From Pelagibacteraceae bacterium AG-470-G21 (GTDB lineage: Bacteria > Pseudomonadota > Alphaproteobacteria > Pelagibacterales > Pelagibacteraceae), in assembly GCA_003211555.1 (NCBI GenBank), contig QCSH01000010.1, forward strand, positions 1 to 36,041: a stretch of DNA of 36,041 nucleotides, given 5' to 3'. Under the pieces are notes generated by a model. That model searched no databases. It was not told the origin of the DNA and saw only the letters and a program-made list of their open reading frames with translations. Position 1 is the stretch's first letter, and each line of letters starts with the position of its first letter. Below, one piece after another: positions 24,415 to 33,177 of this stretch. The position numbers were made by a program, and so were the translations under genes.

Positions 24415-25577
24415 GCACTTCTGTATAATTTAGTCATCACAAATTCTTTATGACCTAATGCTTCAGCACATGTTAATCTACCATTTGCCACTCTAATAGT
24501 TGCCTTTATTAACTCGTCTCCAGCCTCATCCAAATTCATTTCTCTTGATAAAATTTTTGAGACATCTACATCAATATGTTCACTCATACTTTTTGCTGTA
24601 AGAGGGTTGGCTGTTAGTTTCACAACTGGCTCAATTGGATTTCCAATTATATTTCCTTGTCCAGTTGGAAATAAGTGTAAATTAAATCCACCAGCTGCTT
24701 GTAGAGTAACGCACTCAGCAGCTGCTGAAGATGTATCCATAAAATATAGACCAGGTCCTTTGGTTGGCTCTTCTGCGGGTTCAAGAACATCAATAAATTG
24801 ACATCCTCCAATCTTTTGAAAGTTTCCAAACGCTTTTTCTTCAATAGTTGTAAGTCCTCCTGCAATATTCCCAGCAGTTGGTTGGCTTTCAGAAAGATCA
24901 TCTGTAGCTTCTTTTAAAATGAAGTCATTATATGAATTCCACGTTTTTCTGAATTTTTCTTGAGCCTCGGGTGTTTTTCCTCTTTTTTCACATACAGTTT
25001 CTGCTCCTGTTAACTCTGATGTTTCACCAAAACATAAATGAACACCTAAAGGTTCCAATTTGTCCATTAAATTTCCAACAGTTGGATTTGATGCTAAACC
25101 AGATGTAGTATCAGACTCTCCACATTTTACTGATATCCATAGGTCACTAATTGGACGCTCCTCTCTTTGTTTTTCTGATGCCCAAATTGAAAATTCTTGA
25201 GCTTTTTTAGAGACTTTTGCTATTGTATCTATATCCCCAACTCCTTCTATGCTAAATCCCTCAACAGGTTTGCCCGTGGTAGCTATTGCATCAACAATTC
25301 TCTTTGTCCATTTTGGTTCAATTCCTATAACAATGACAGCTGCAACATTTGGATTTCTTCCTGTACCAATCATAGTTCTAAAATGAAGTTCTAAGTCTGC
25401 ACCAAATTGTAATCTTCCATAAGAATGCGGAAGTGCAATTGTTCCTTTTATATTATTAGCTACTGCTTCAGCACATGCATTTGAAATATCATCGACTGGT
25501 AGAATTATTACATGATTTCTAGTTCCAGTTCTTCCGTCTTCTCTTTTATAACCTAAAAATGTTTTTGGAATTTCCAT
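24411..25577 (-). CDS. suyB: (2R)-sulfolactate sulfo-lyase, beta subunit
   Basis: This 388-residue large subunit of the UxaA/SuyAB-type lyase family begins [20 protein letters not shown] with the conserved [10 protein letters not shown]. It continues with [24 protein letters not shown] (a probable metal or cluster cysteine) and [12 protein letters not shown]. With SuyA it splits sulfolactate into pyruvate and sulfite. The ATG at 25577 is chosen because it follows the suyA stop by one base; a longer start would overlap suyA. The whole sequence reads closer to SuyB than to altronate or galactarate dehydratase, and the xsc and apr neighbours agree. A different hydroxy-acid substrate remains possible. 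Confidence 0.85.
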   Translation of the reverse strand: MEIPKTFLGYKREDGRTGTRNHVIILPVDDISNACAEAVANNIKGTIALPHSYGRLQFGADLELHFRTMIGTGRNPNVAAVIVIGIEPKWTKRIVDAIATTGKPVEGFSIEGVGDIDTIAKVSKKAQEFSIWASEKQREERPISDLWISVKCGESDTTSGLASNPTVGNLMDKLEPLGVHLCFGETSELTGAETVCEKRGKTPEAQEKFRKTWNSYNDFILKEATDDLSESQPTAGNIAGGLTTIEEKAFGNFQKIGGCQFIDVLEPAEEPTKGPGLYFMDTSSAAAECVTLQAAGGFNLHLFPTGQGNIIGNPIEPVVKLTANPLTAKSMSEHIDVDVSKILSREMNLDEAGDELIKATIRVANGRLTCAEALGHKEFVMTKLYRSA

Positions 25578-25578
25578 A

Positions 25579-25866
25579 TTACCATTTCTTTGTTTTAACA
25601 TTATGAACATGAACATGTTCACCTTTTTTTATTGATTTAACTACTTTGCCAATATCATGACCATATTTTAAAATTGTATCTCCTTCATCAAGATCGGTCA
25701 TAGCAATTTTATGACCTAAAGGTATTTCATCCATTGATTGAATTTTTACAGATTTATCATTTTCCATAATCCAACAATCACAGTCTTGCTTTGGTGTAAT
25801 TTTTTCAATAACTACAACGCCTACATTGTCTTTTTCATCGTGGATTATAATATCTGTGCCAGCCAT
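25579..25866 (-). CDS. suyA: (2R)-sulfolactate sulfo-lyase, alpha subunit (SAF domain)
   Basis: This small 95-residue subunit has the SAF-domain pattern [22 protein letters not shown] and ends [10 protein letters not shown], as in the N-terminal domain of UxaA-type dehydratases and in SuyA. The ATG at 25866 is preferred. A TTG at 25899 would add eleven residues, but the ATG form matches the usual SuyA length. It is directly upstream of suyB with one base between, so the two subunits are translated together. The promoter region is shared with the divergent xsc. Confidence 0.85.
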   Translation of the reverse strand: MAGTDIIIHDEKDNVGVVVIEKITPKQDCDCWIMENDKSVKIQSMDEIPLGHKIAMTDLDEGDTILKYGHDIGKVVKSIKKGEHVHVHNVKTKKW

Positions 25867-25897
25867 TGTGACGATTTCTTTGTTTGAAATTTCAGAC

Positions 25898-25942
25898 AAT
25901 ATATATATGAATTGGACACTTTAACAATTAAAAAAATATAAT
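25898..25942. promoter_or_regulatory. Back-to-back promoter candidates between suyAB and xsc
   Basis: Toward xsc: TTGGAC (25912-25917), 19 bases, then TATAAT (25937-25942). Toward suyA: TTGTTA (complement of 25922-25927) followed 16-18 bases later by TATATA/TATATT (around 25905-25898). The two -35 regions lie within the same 16 bp, so one bound regulator could control both sulfonate genes. The motifs are by eye in AT-rich DNA. Confidence 0.4.
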
Positions 25943-25957
25943 TAATAGGGATTTGAA

Positions 25958-27742
25958 ATGGCTAAAATGACAACTGAAGAAGCTTTTGTAAAAGTTTTAC
26001 AAATGCATGGTATTGAACATTCATTTGGTATCATTGGTTCTGCATTCATGCCAATTTCAGATCTTTTTCCTGAAGCAGGAATTACTTTTTGGGATGTTGC
26101 CCACGAAACTAATGGTGGATTAATTGCAGATGGTTACACTAGAGCTACTGGCAAAATGTCAATGGTCATTGCTCAAAACGGACCGGGCATAACAGGATTG
26201 GTTACTCCAATTAAAACTGCATACTGGAATCATACACCATTATTATTAGTTACTCCTCAAGCTGCTAATAAAACTATGGGTCAAGGTGGTTTTCAAGAGG
26301 TTGAACAAATGAATTTATTTAAAGACATGGTGTGTTATCAAGAAGAAGTTAGAGACCCGTCAAGAATGGCAGAAGTTTTGAACAGAGTAATAGAAAAAGC
26401 ATTTAGAGGGTCAGCGCCTGCACAAATAAATGTACCGAGAGATTTTTGGACACAAGTTATAGATATAGAATTACCTCCAATTGTAAGATTTGAACGACAA
26501 GGTGGAGGAAAAGATGCAGTAGATAGTGCTGCTAAACTTTTATCAGAAGCTAAATTTCCAGTTATTTTATCTGGTGCTGGAGTAGTTATTGGAGATGCAA
26601 TTGACGACTGTAAAAAACTTGCAGAAAAATTGGATGCCCCTGTCTGCAATGGATATCAACATAATGATAGCTTCCCAGGAAGTCATCCTTTAGCTGTTGG
26701 TCCACTTGGATATAACGGATCTAAAGCTGCAATGGAATTAATATCAAAAGCAGATGTAGTTTTAGCGTTAGGTACAAGACTAAATCCTTTTTCAACACTA
26801 CCAGGTTATGGAATTGATTATTGGCCAAAAGATGCAACTATTATCCAAGTGGATATGAATGCAGATAGAATTGGTTTAACAAAAAAAGTTACTGTTGGAA
26901 TTTGTGGTGATGCTAAAATGGTAGCACAACAAATTTTACAAAAACTCTCTCCAAATGCTGGAGATAATGGAAGAGAAGATAGAAAAAACCTTATCCATCA
27001 AACAAAATCAGCATGGCTGCAAACTCTTACTAGTTTAGATCATGAGGATGATGATCCAGGAACAGTATGGAATAAAGAGGCAAGAGAAAGAGATAAAGAT
27101 AGAATGTCTCCAAGACAAGCATGGAGAGCTATTCAAGCTGGTTTACCTGAAGACGTTATAATTTCTAGTGACATTGGTAACAATTGTGCAATTGGAAATG
27201 CTTACCCAACATTTGAAAAACCAAGAAAATATTTAGCACCTGGTTTATTTGGACCATGCGGTTACGGTTTTCCTTCAATACTTGGAGCGAAAATAGGTTG
27301 TCCTGATACTCCTGTAATAGGTTTTGCTGGAGATGGTGCTTTTGGAATTAGCATGAATGAAATGAGTTCCTGTGCAAGAGAAGAATGGCCTTCAATAACA
27401 ATGGTTATATTCAGAAATTATCAATGGGGAGCTGAAAAAAGAAATTCAATTTTATGGTTTGATGATAATTTTGTAGGAACTGAATTAGACCCAGAATTAA
27501 GTTATGCTAAAGTTGCAAATGCATGTGGATTAAAAGGTGTTATCGCAAATACAATGGAAGAAACAACTAAAGCAATTAAACAATCATGTTTAGATCAGAA
27601 AAAAGGAATTACAACATTTATTGAAGTTGTTCTAAACCAAGAATTGGGTGAGCCATTTAGAAGAGATGCTATGAAAAAACCAGTAAAAGTAGCTGGTATC
27701 AGCAAAAATGATATGAGACCTCAAAAGTCTCTTGTTAGTTGA
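25958..27742 (+). CDS. xsc: Sulfoacetaldehyde acetyltransferase
   Basis: This 594-residue thiamin-diphosphate enzyme cleaves sulfoacetaldehyde with phosphate to sulfite and acetyl phosphate. The N-terminus MTTEEAFVKVLQMHGIEHSF, then TPQAANKTMGQGGFQEVEQM, is the typical Xsc wording. The activating glutamate is E50 in VAHETNGG, and the ThDP-binding GDG sits in GFAGDGAFGISMNEM near residue 466. The full length is present. Substrate could come from taurine, isethionate or other C2 sulfonates; the matching upstream enzymes (tpa, tauXY, iseJ) are not in this window. AGGGA precedes the ATG. The thiamin dependence links it loosely to thiV. Confidence 0.96.
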   Translation: MAKMTTEEAFVKVLQMHGIEHSFGIIGSAFMPISDLFPEAGITFWDVAHETNGGLIADGYTRATGKMSMVIAQNGPGITGLVTPIKTAYWNHTPLLLVTPQAANKTMGQGGFQEVEQMNLFKDMVCYQEEVRDPSRMAEVLNRVIEKAFRGSAPAQINVPRDFWTQVIDIELPPIVRFERQGGGKDAVDSAAKLLSEAKFPVILSGAGVVIGDAIDDCKKLAEKLDAPVCNGYQHNDSFPGSHPLAVGPLGYNGSKAAMELISKADVVLALGTRLNPFSTLPGYGIDYWPKDATIIQVDMNADRIGLTKKVTVGICGDAKMVAQQILQKLSPNAGDNGREDRKNLIHQTKSAWLQTLTSLDHEDDDPGTVWNKEARERDKDRMSPRQAWRAIQAGLPEDVIISSDIGNNCAIGNAYPTFEKPRKYLAPGLFGPCGYGFPSILGAKIGCPDTPVIGFAGDGAFGISMNEMSSCAREEWPSITMVIFRNYQWGAEKRNSILWFDDNFVGTELDPELSYAKVANACGLKGVIANTMEETTKAIKQSCLDQKKGITTFIEVVLNQELGEPFRRDAMKKPVKVAGISKNDMRPQKSLVS

Positions 27743-27788
27743 GATTAATAAAATTTCATTATAAAAATAATTAACTGTCAGGAAATAA

Positions 27789-29366
27789 ATGAAAGTTAAA
27801 AATATTCTTTTTATAATGGCCGACCAACTCAGGTGGGATTATCTTTCATGTTATGGCCATCCCCATTTAAAAACTCCTCACTTAGATAGCTTAGCAAAAA
27901 AAGGTGTAATGTTTGAGTCCGCTTATGTTCAGGCACCTGTATGTGGCCCATCGAGAGCATCTTATTACACAGGAAGAACAGTTTTTAGTCATGGTTCAAC
28001 CTGGAACCAAGTACCACTTCCAATTGGTGAATTAACTATTGGCGATTATTTGAGACAGTCAGGAATAAAAACTTGTGTTGTTGGCAAAACACATATGAGA
28101 CCTGATATTAATAGCATGAATAGATTAGGAATTTCAAAAACAACAGAGATTGGTTCTGTTGTAATGGAGCCTGGGTTCGATCCTTATGAGAGAGATGATG
28201 GTCTTCATCCAAACAACATTATGAAAAGATCTGAAAAAGAACTATCCTATAACGAATGGTTAAATAAATTAGGATATAAAGGAGATAATCCATGGGATAG
28301 CTGGGCTAATTCAGTTGAAGGAGAAAATGGAGAAGTTCTAAGTGGATGGAGATTAAGAAATTCAAATAAACCATCTAGGTTACCAGAAAAACACTCAGAA
28401 ACTGCATTTATGACTAATAGAGCTATCGATTTTATAAAAGAAACTAAAGAACAATGGTTTTTACATCTATCTTATATAAAACCACATTGGCCTTATATTG
28501 CACCCGCGCCATATCATAATATGTATTCACAAAATCAATTTTATCCTGTTCAAAGATCAGACTCAGAAAAAAATATTAATCATCCTGTCTATAAAGCTTT
28601 TATGGAGAACAGTATTTCAAAAACATTCTCACAAGAAAACGTAAGAGAGACAGTTCTTGCTGGTTATATGGGTTTAATTAAACAAATTGACGACAATCTA
28701 GGAAGACTTTTCAAATTTTTGGAAGAAAATGGAAATATGCAAGATACTTTGATAGTTTTTACATCAGATCATGGAGATTATCATGGTGATCATTGGCTTG
28801 GTGAAAAAGAATTATTTCATGAACAAATAGTTAAAGTTCCGATGATTATTTATGATCCAAGTGAAGAAGCAAATAAAACCAGAGGAAAGAAAGAGAAAAG
28901 ATTTATAGAGGCAATTGATTTACTTCCAACATTTTTAGATGCCGTTGAAAGTAAAGCAAGCAAACACAGACTTGAAGGTTCTTCTTTAATTCCAATATTA
29001 AGGGGTGAAAAAATAAGTAAATGGAGAGAAAGTGTATTCAGTGAGATAGACTATTCATTTAATGAAGCCAGAAAAATTTTAAACATAGGTGCGTCAGATG
29101 CAAGAGCTTATATGATTAGAAATAATAAATGGAAATATATTTATTATAAAGGTTTTCCACCTCAACTATTTGATTTAGAAAAAGATAAAGATGAATTTAA
29201 TGATCTTGGTCAATCTAAAGATCATCAAAATATATTAAATCAAATGAAAGATATTTTACTAGAAAGATTAACAGATCGAAAAAATAGAACCACCGCCGAT
29301 GATGAATTTGTTTTAAAAGAGAGAGATTATTCTGAAGATGGTGGTATAATGATTGGTGTTTGGTAA
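27789..29366 (+). CDS. Type I sulfatase-like hydrolase (alkaline phosphatase superfamily)
   Basis: This 525-residue enzyme has the formylglycine signature CGPSRASYYTGR with C52 as the modified residue, MADQLRWD with metal ligand D12, and a second metal site SDHGDYHGDHWLGEKELFHE near 330-349. DQ in place of DD, and CGPSRAS, are shared with choline sulfatases and phosphonate monoester hydrolases, so sulfate-ester and phosphonate or phosphate-diester substrates are both possible. There is no signal peptide, so it is probably cytoplasmic and acts on an imported compound. It starts 46 bp after xsc and ends flush against dctM on the other strand. A formylglycine-generating enzyme or anaerobic maturase is not in the window. 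Confidence 0.87.
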   Translation: MKVKNILFIMADQLRWDYLSCYGHPHLKTPHLDSLAKKGVMFESAYVQAPVCGPSRASYYTGRTVFSHGSTWNQVPLPIGELTIGDYLRQSGIKTCVVGKTHMRPDINSMNRLGISKTTEIGSVVMEPGFDPYERDDGLHPNNIMKRSEKELSYNEWLNKLGYKGDNPWDSWANSVEGENGEVLSGWRLRNSNKPSRLPEKHSETAFMTNRAIDFIKETKEQWFLHLSYIKPHWPYIAPAPYHNMYSQNQFYPVQRSDSEKNINHPVYKAFMENSISKTFSQENVRETVLAGYMGLIKQIDDNLGRLFKFLEENGNMQDTLIVFTSDHGDYHGDHWLGEKELFHEQIVKVPMIIYDPSEEANKTRGKKEKRFIEAIDLLPTFLDAVESKASKHRLEGSSLIPILRGEKISKWRESVFSEIDYSFNEARKILNIGASDARAYMIRNNKWKYIYYKGFPPQLFDLEKDKDEFNDLGQSKDHQNILNQMKDILLERLTDRKNRTTADDEFVLKERDYSEDGGIMIGVW

Positions 29367-30677
29367 CTATGGATACATCAAACTTGGTAAATATAAGCAT
29401 AAAGCCGGAAAAGCAATTAATAATCCCAATCTAACAACATCAGTAATTAAAAAAGGTAGTGTTCCAAACCATATTGTTTGCAATGGAGTTTTGTTCATAA
29501 CACCCTTTATCACGAACAAATTCATTCCAACAGGTGGGGATATCAAACCAAATTCAACAACTATTACAGCAAAAATTCCAAACCAAACTGGATCAATACC
29601 TGCATCAGCAATAACAGGATAAAAAACAGGTATTGTTAAAAATAGCATCGCAAGAGAATCCATAACGGTTCCTAAAACTAAATAAATTGCGCATATAACT
29701 AAAATAATACCCAATGGTGTTAGTTGAAGATCGTTTATGAAATCTACAACCGTGAAAGGTAATTGGGTAACAGTTATTAAAAAATTAAACACACTGGCTC
29801 CAATAACAATTAAATAAAGAGCCCCAACTGTTTTAATAGTATCCCAAATTGAATTTTTTAGTAATTCAATAGTTAATTCACCTCTCAAGAAAATAAATAA
29901 AATTACTAAAATAACACCAACAGCAGCACTTTCTGTTGCTGTAAAAAATCCAAGATAAAGACCTCCCATAATAATTGCAAAAATTAAAAAAATCGGAAAA
30001 ACTTTTGTTAATGCAGAAATCCTGTCTTTTGTGGTCATTTTTTCTCCATGACCACCTTGATCTGGATAAATTAATAAATAAACTCTAATTGCTATCATAT
30101 ACAAAACAACAGCAATAAGCCCCGGTATAAGAGCAGCAAAAAATAGCTGTTGTATAGATTGTTCTGTTAAATATGCATAAATAATTAATATTACACTTGG
30201 AGGAATGATTATTCCTAATGTTCCACCTGATGCAACAGAACCGCTTATCAAAGCATCGCTATATCCATGTCTTTTCATTTCTGGTCCAGCCATTTGAGAC
30301 ATGGTAGCTGCAGTAGCAATTGAAGATCCACAAATCATTCCAAAACCAGCGCATGCTCCAACAGTAGACATTGCTAATCCACCTTTATAATGACCAACTA
30401 CAGCATAAGCTGCATCATATAAATTTCTAGAAAGGTTTGCCCTATTAGCAAGATTACCCATTAAAACAAAAAGAGGCAAAACAGACAATGTATATTTTGA
30501 TACAGCTTCAAACGGAGCAGTTCCTAAAACAAAAAGAGCTTGTTCAAAACCTGTAATTAAGGCAAATCCAGTAAATCCAACTATAAGCATTGAAATTCCT
30601 ATTGGTACATTTAGAGCCATGAGAATTAACACTACTAAGAAAGATAATGAGCCACTTATAATTGGATCAAAACTCAC
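29367..30677 (-). CDS. dctM: TRAP transporter, large permease subunit DctM
   Basis: This 436-residue protein with about twelve to thirteen membrane helices belongs to the DctM family. It has GMICGSSIATAATMSQMAGPEM, LGIIIPPSVILIIYAYLTEQS and, near the end, FGLISPPVGMNLFVIKG, all usual in TRAP large permeases. It uses the sodium gradient with DctQ and the periplasmic DctP to import organic acids. It overlaps dctQ by four bases. The binding protein is encoded on the opposite strand past the FAH-family gene, an unusual split. Confidence 0.94.
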   Translation of the reverse strand: MSFDPIISGSLSFLVVLILMALNVPIGISMLIVGFTGFALITGFEQALFVLGTAPFEAVSKYTLSVLPLFVLMGNLANRANLSRNLYDAAYAVVGHYKGGLAMSTVGACAGFGMICGSSIATAATMSQMAGPEMKRHGYSDALISGSVASGGTLGIIIPPSVILIIYAYLTEQSIQQLFFAALIPGLIAVVLYMIAIRVYLLIYPDQGGHGEKMTTKDRISALTKVFPIFLIFAIIMGGLYLGFFTATESAAVGVILVILFIFLRGELTIELLKNSIWDTIKTVGALYLIVIGASVFNFLITVTQLPFTVVDFINDLQLTPLGIILVICAIYLVLGTVMDSLAMLFLTIPVFYPVIADAGIDPVWFGIFAVIVVEFGLISPPVGMNLFVIKGVMNKTPLQTIWFGTLPFLITDVVRLGLLIAFPALCLYLPSLMYP

Positions 30678-31150
30678 AAATTTTTGCCTTTCAAAGTATT
30701 AATTAACCAAAAAACAATTGCGATAACACTCAGCCACATGCCAATAGATGCAGCATAGTAAAATGGATAGAAATATATTTCTAAATCAATGGTAACTCTT
30801 TCATTTTTAAAAAAAGCCATAGCCTCTCTTGTAGTAGCGTAAGCCATCATAGACATAACAATTATCATTAGAATAAATCTAAAAATATTTATAAAAACCT
30901 GAAATGTATTGTTTGGAATATTTTTAATAAAATCTGCTGAAACATTTGCATTTAAAAAAAATGCTCTCGGCATTGCTAAAAATGCAACAAGTGCCATACC
31001 GAATTCAACCAATTCTATTGTTCCAGTAACAGGAGAATTAAGAAATCTTCTTCCAAATACATCACAAAAAGTTAACACAGCTAAAGATAATAATATTAAT
31101 CCTGAAATTATAGCTGAGAGATCAAATATGTTATTAATTTTAAATTTCAT
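30674..31150 (-). CDS. dctQ: TRAP transporter, small permease subunit DctQ
   Basis: This 158-residue protein with four membrane helices shows typical DctQ wording: ALVAFLAMPRAFFLNANVSA in the middle and the preceding FGRRFLNSPVTGTIELVEFG. It is the first gene of the dctQM pair and is divergent, with a 53-bp gap, from the FAH-family gene. The gap probably holds promoters in both directions, but I see no clear motif. Confidence 0.92.
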   Translation of the reverse strand: MKFKINNIFDLSAIISGLILLSLAVLTFCDVFGRRFLNSPVTGTIELVEFGMALVAFLAMPRAFFLNANVSADFIKNIPNNTFQVFINIFRFILMIIVMSMMAYATTREAMAFFKNERVTIDLEIYFYPFYYAASIGMWLSVIAIVFWLINTLKGKNL

Positions 31151-31203
31151 TCGATAAACTTTCTTCTAATTTATCAGAGTTTAACGTATAAAGTTATAAA
31201 AAT

Positions 31204-32061
31204 ATGAAATTTATCTCTTTCAATCATAACAATACTGAAAAATTTGGAATAATCGAAAATAATGTAATTACCGACTTAACTGGAAAAATTTCAGATGCTA
31301 AAAGTTTAAAAGAATTAATAAAGATAAAAAAGATTAATGATGCAAAAGAATATGCGAAAAATAATCCTGGAAATATAAGTCCAAATGAAATTCATTACTC
31401 TCCAGTAATACCTAATCCGGGTAAAATTATTTGTGTTGGTTTAAATTATAGTGAACACGTAAAAGAGACTAATCGTACAATAGAGGAAAACCCAGTAATA
31501 TTTCATAGGTTTCCAGAAAGCCAGACTTCACATTTGCAACCAATACAAAGACCAACTGTTTCTGAAAGTTTAGATTTTGAAGGCGAAATGGCTGTCATTA
31601 TGGATGAGGGTGGCAAACATATAAAAACAGAGGATGCGTTAAAGCATATTGTTGGTTTTTCTTGCTACAACGAAAGCACTGTTAGAGATTGGCAAAGACA
31701 TACTAGACAATTTGGTATGGGAAAAAATTTTGAAAAGACTGGAAGTTTTGGCCCTCATATGGTTTTAGCAGAAGATATTCCAGATTACAAAAGTTTAACA
31801 ATAGAGACTAGGCTTAATGGTGACGTAATGCAAAATGCTAAACTAAGTCAATTAATTTTTGATATACCGATTTTAATTTCTTATGTATCCAAAGCTATGG
31901 CATGGAGAGCAGGTGATGTTCTAGTAACAGGAACTCCTGGTGGAGTAGGCTTTAAAAGAAATCCGCCTGTTTTTATGAAACCTGGAGATAATGTTGAAGT
32001 CGAAATCACTGATATTGGTGTTTTATCTAACACTATTAAGGATGAAATAATCTCAAATTAG
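31204..32061 (+). CDS. Fumarylacetoacetate hydrolase (FAH) family protein
   Basis: This 285-residue FAH-family enzyme has KIICVGLNYSEHVKETN near 76-92, metal-binding glutamates in SLDFEGEMAVIM near 123-134, the GKNFEKTGSFGP block near 173-184, and TGTPGGVGFKR near 241-251. Members act on 2-oxo acid or beta-diketone products of ring cleavage: hydrolysis (fumarylpyruvate, fumarylacetoacetate), hydration or decarboxylation. Together with the extradiol dioxygenase downstream it probably handles a meta-cleavage product. The exact reaction cannot be told. Its 3' neighbour is dctP, 36 bp on. Confidence 0.9.
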   Translation: MKFISFNHNNTEKFGIIENNVITDLTGKISDAKSLKELIKIKKINDAKEYAKNNPGNISPNEIHYSPVIPNPGKIICVGLNYSEHVKETNRTIEENPVIFHRFPESQTSHLQPIQRPTVSESLDFEGEMAVIMDEGGKHIKTEDALKHIVGFSCYNESTVRDWQRHTRQFGMGKNFEKTGSFGPHMVLAEDIPDYKSLTIETRLNGDVMQNAKLSQLIFDIPILISYVSKAMAWRAGDVLVTGTPGGVGFKRNPPVFMKPGDNVEVEITDIGVLSNTIKDEIISN

Positions 32062-32097
32062 AGTTAAAATTTTAATATAAATTTTAGAGGGAGAAAT

Positions 32098-33111
32098 ATG
32101 AAAAACAAAATAATTGGATTTGTTTTTGGTGTTTTAAGTTTAGGTATAGTAAATGCTGCTTCAGCAACTGAACTTAAACTTGCTACATTTGAACCACCAA
32201 AAGCATTTATCGCAAGCAAAATTCTTGCTGCATGGGCTGACAAAGTAAACGAATGTTCAGCTGGTGCGGTTAATGTTAAAATGTTTGCAGGAGGTGTGTT
32301 AGGAAAACCACCACAACAATATGATATTGTCACAAAAGGTGTAGCAGACATTTCATGGACGGTACTTGGATATATAGGAGGACAGTTTCCACTTAGCTCT
32401 GTAATCGAACTACCTTTTTTAACAAAAACTTCAAAAGCAGGATCTAGAGCTCTAAATACTCTTTATGAAGAAGGTTTTTTAGATAAAGAGATGGCTGGGA
32501 TTAAACTAATTGGTTTACATTCTAATCCTGGATACCAAATACATATGAAGACAGACAAAGTTGTAAGACCTGCTGACTTCAAAGGTAAGAAAATGAGAGT
32601 ACCAAGTAAAATTGCTGGAACAATTTTAAAAACTCTTGGAGCAACTGGTGTAAGAGTACCAGCTCCTGGAACATCAGAAGCACTTAACAAAGGTGTTATT
32701 GATGGAACACCATTTCCTTATACTGCAATTGGATCTTTTAGATTATTTGATGTAACTAAATATCACACAGAAGTTAACATAACTAATGCAACATTTGGTT
32801 TGATAATGAATCAGGGTAAATACGATGGATTATCAGCTAAAGGCAAAGGATGTGTAGACAAATTTAGTGGTCAGTGGTTCGGAGATTGGGCATCTGGATT
32901 GATAGATAGTCAAAATGCTAAAATGAGAGTTGAGGTAGAGAATAAACCTGGACATGAAATCATTGTAGCTTCTGATGATGTTATAGCTGAATATAAGAAA
33001 ATATTAGCACCCATCGAAGCAAATTGGCTTGCTGAAATGAAAGGCAAAGGCCTTGATGGTGACGCAGTCCTAAAAAGAGCAAGACAAATAATATCCAAAA
33101 TAGACGGTTAA
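32098..33111 (+). CDS. dctP: TRAP transporter substrate-binding protein DctP
   Basis: This 337-residue periplasmic binding protein has a signal peptide ending ASA before TELKLATFEPP (cleavage near residue 23). DctP features follow: FAGGVLGKPPQQYDIVTKGVADISW near 62-86, and DFKGKKMRVPS, in which the arginine expected to pair with the ligand carboxylate is present (R165 region). The ligand is therefore probably a carboxylate. GAGGGAG lies a few bases before the ATG. A 10-bp hairpin follows the gene, fitting the usual need for more binding protein than permease. Confidence 0.93.
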   Translation: MKNKIIGFVFGVLSLGIVNAASATELKLATFEPPKAFIASKILAAWADKVNECSAGAVNVKMFAGGVLGKPPQQYDIVTKGVADISWTVLGYIGGQFPLSSVIELPFLTKTSKAGSRALNTLYEEGFLDKEMAGIKLIGLHSNPGYQIHMKTDKVVRPADFKGKKMRVPSKIAGTILKTLGATGVRVPAPGTSEALNKGVIDGTPFPYTAIGSFRLFDVTKYHTEVNITNATFGLIMNQGKYDGLSAKGKGCVDKFSGQWFGDWASGLIDSQNAKMRVEVENKPGHEIIVASDDVIAEYKKILAPIEANWLAEMKGKGLDGDAVLKRARQIISKIDG

Positions 33112-33123
33112 TTTAAAACATTT

Positions 33124-33155
33124 TTTGAGCCTGTATTTAATAATGCAGGCTCAAA
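33124..33155 (+). terminator. Hairpin after dctP
   Basis: TTTGAGCCTG (33124-33133) pairs with CAGGCTCAAA (33146-33155) around a 12-base loop. There is no T-run on the 3' side, and the dioxygenase gene begins 22 bases later. It may be a partial terminator or an mRNA-stabilising hairpin that raises dctP expression over the genes downstream. Confidence 0.6.
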
Positions 33156-33177
33156 CTTAATCTTGTATAATAATTTA

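Noticed and set aside
24647-24901. 84-codon frame inside suyB on the same strand
   Set aside because: It is an out-of-frame shadow of a well-conserved enzyme with no support of its own.
29353-29622. Plus-strand frame overlapping the end of dctM
   Set aside because: It is antisense to the conserved C-terminus of DctM and has no recognisable features.
33124-33155. Riboswitch or attenuator reading of the hairpin between dctP and the dioxygenase
   Set aside because: Only one simple stem is present, with no conserved aptamer elements; a stability hairpin or partial terminator explains it.
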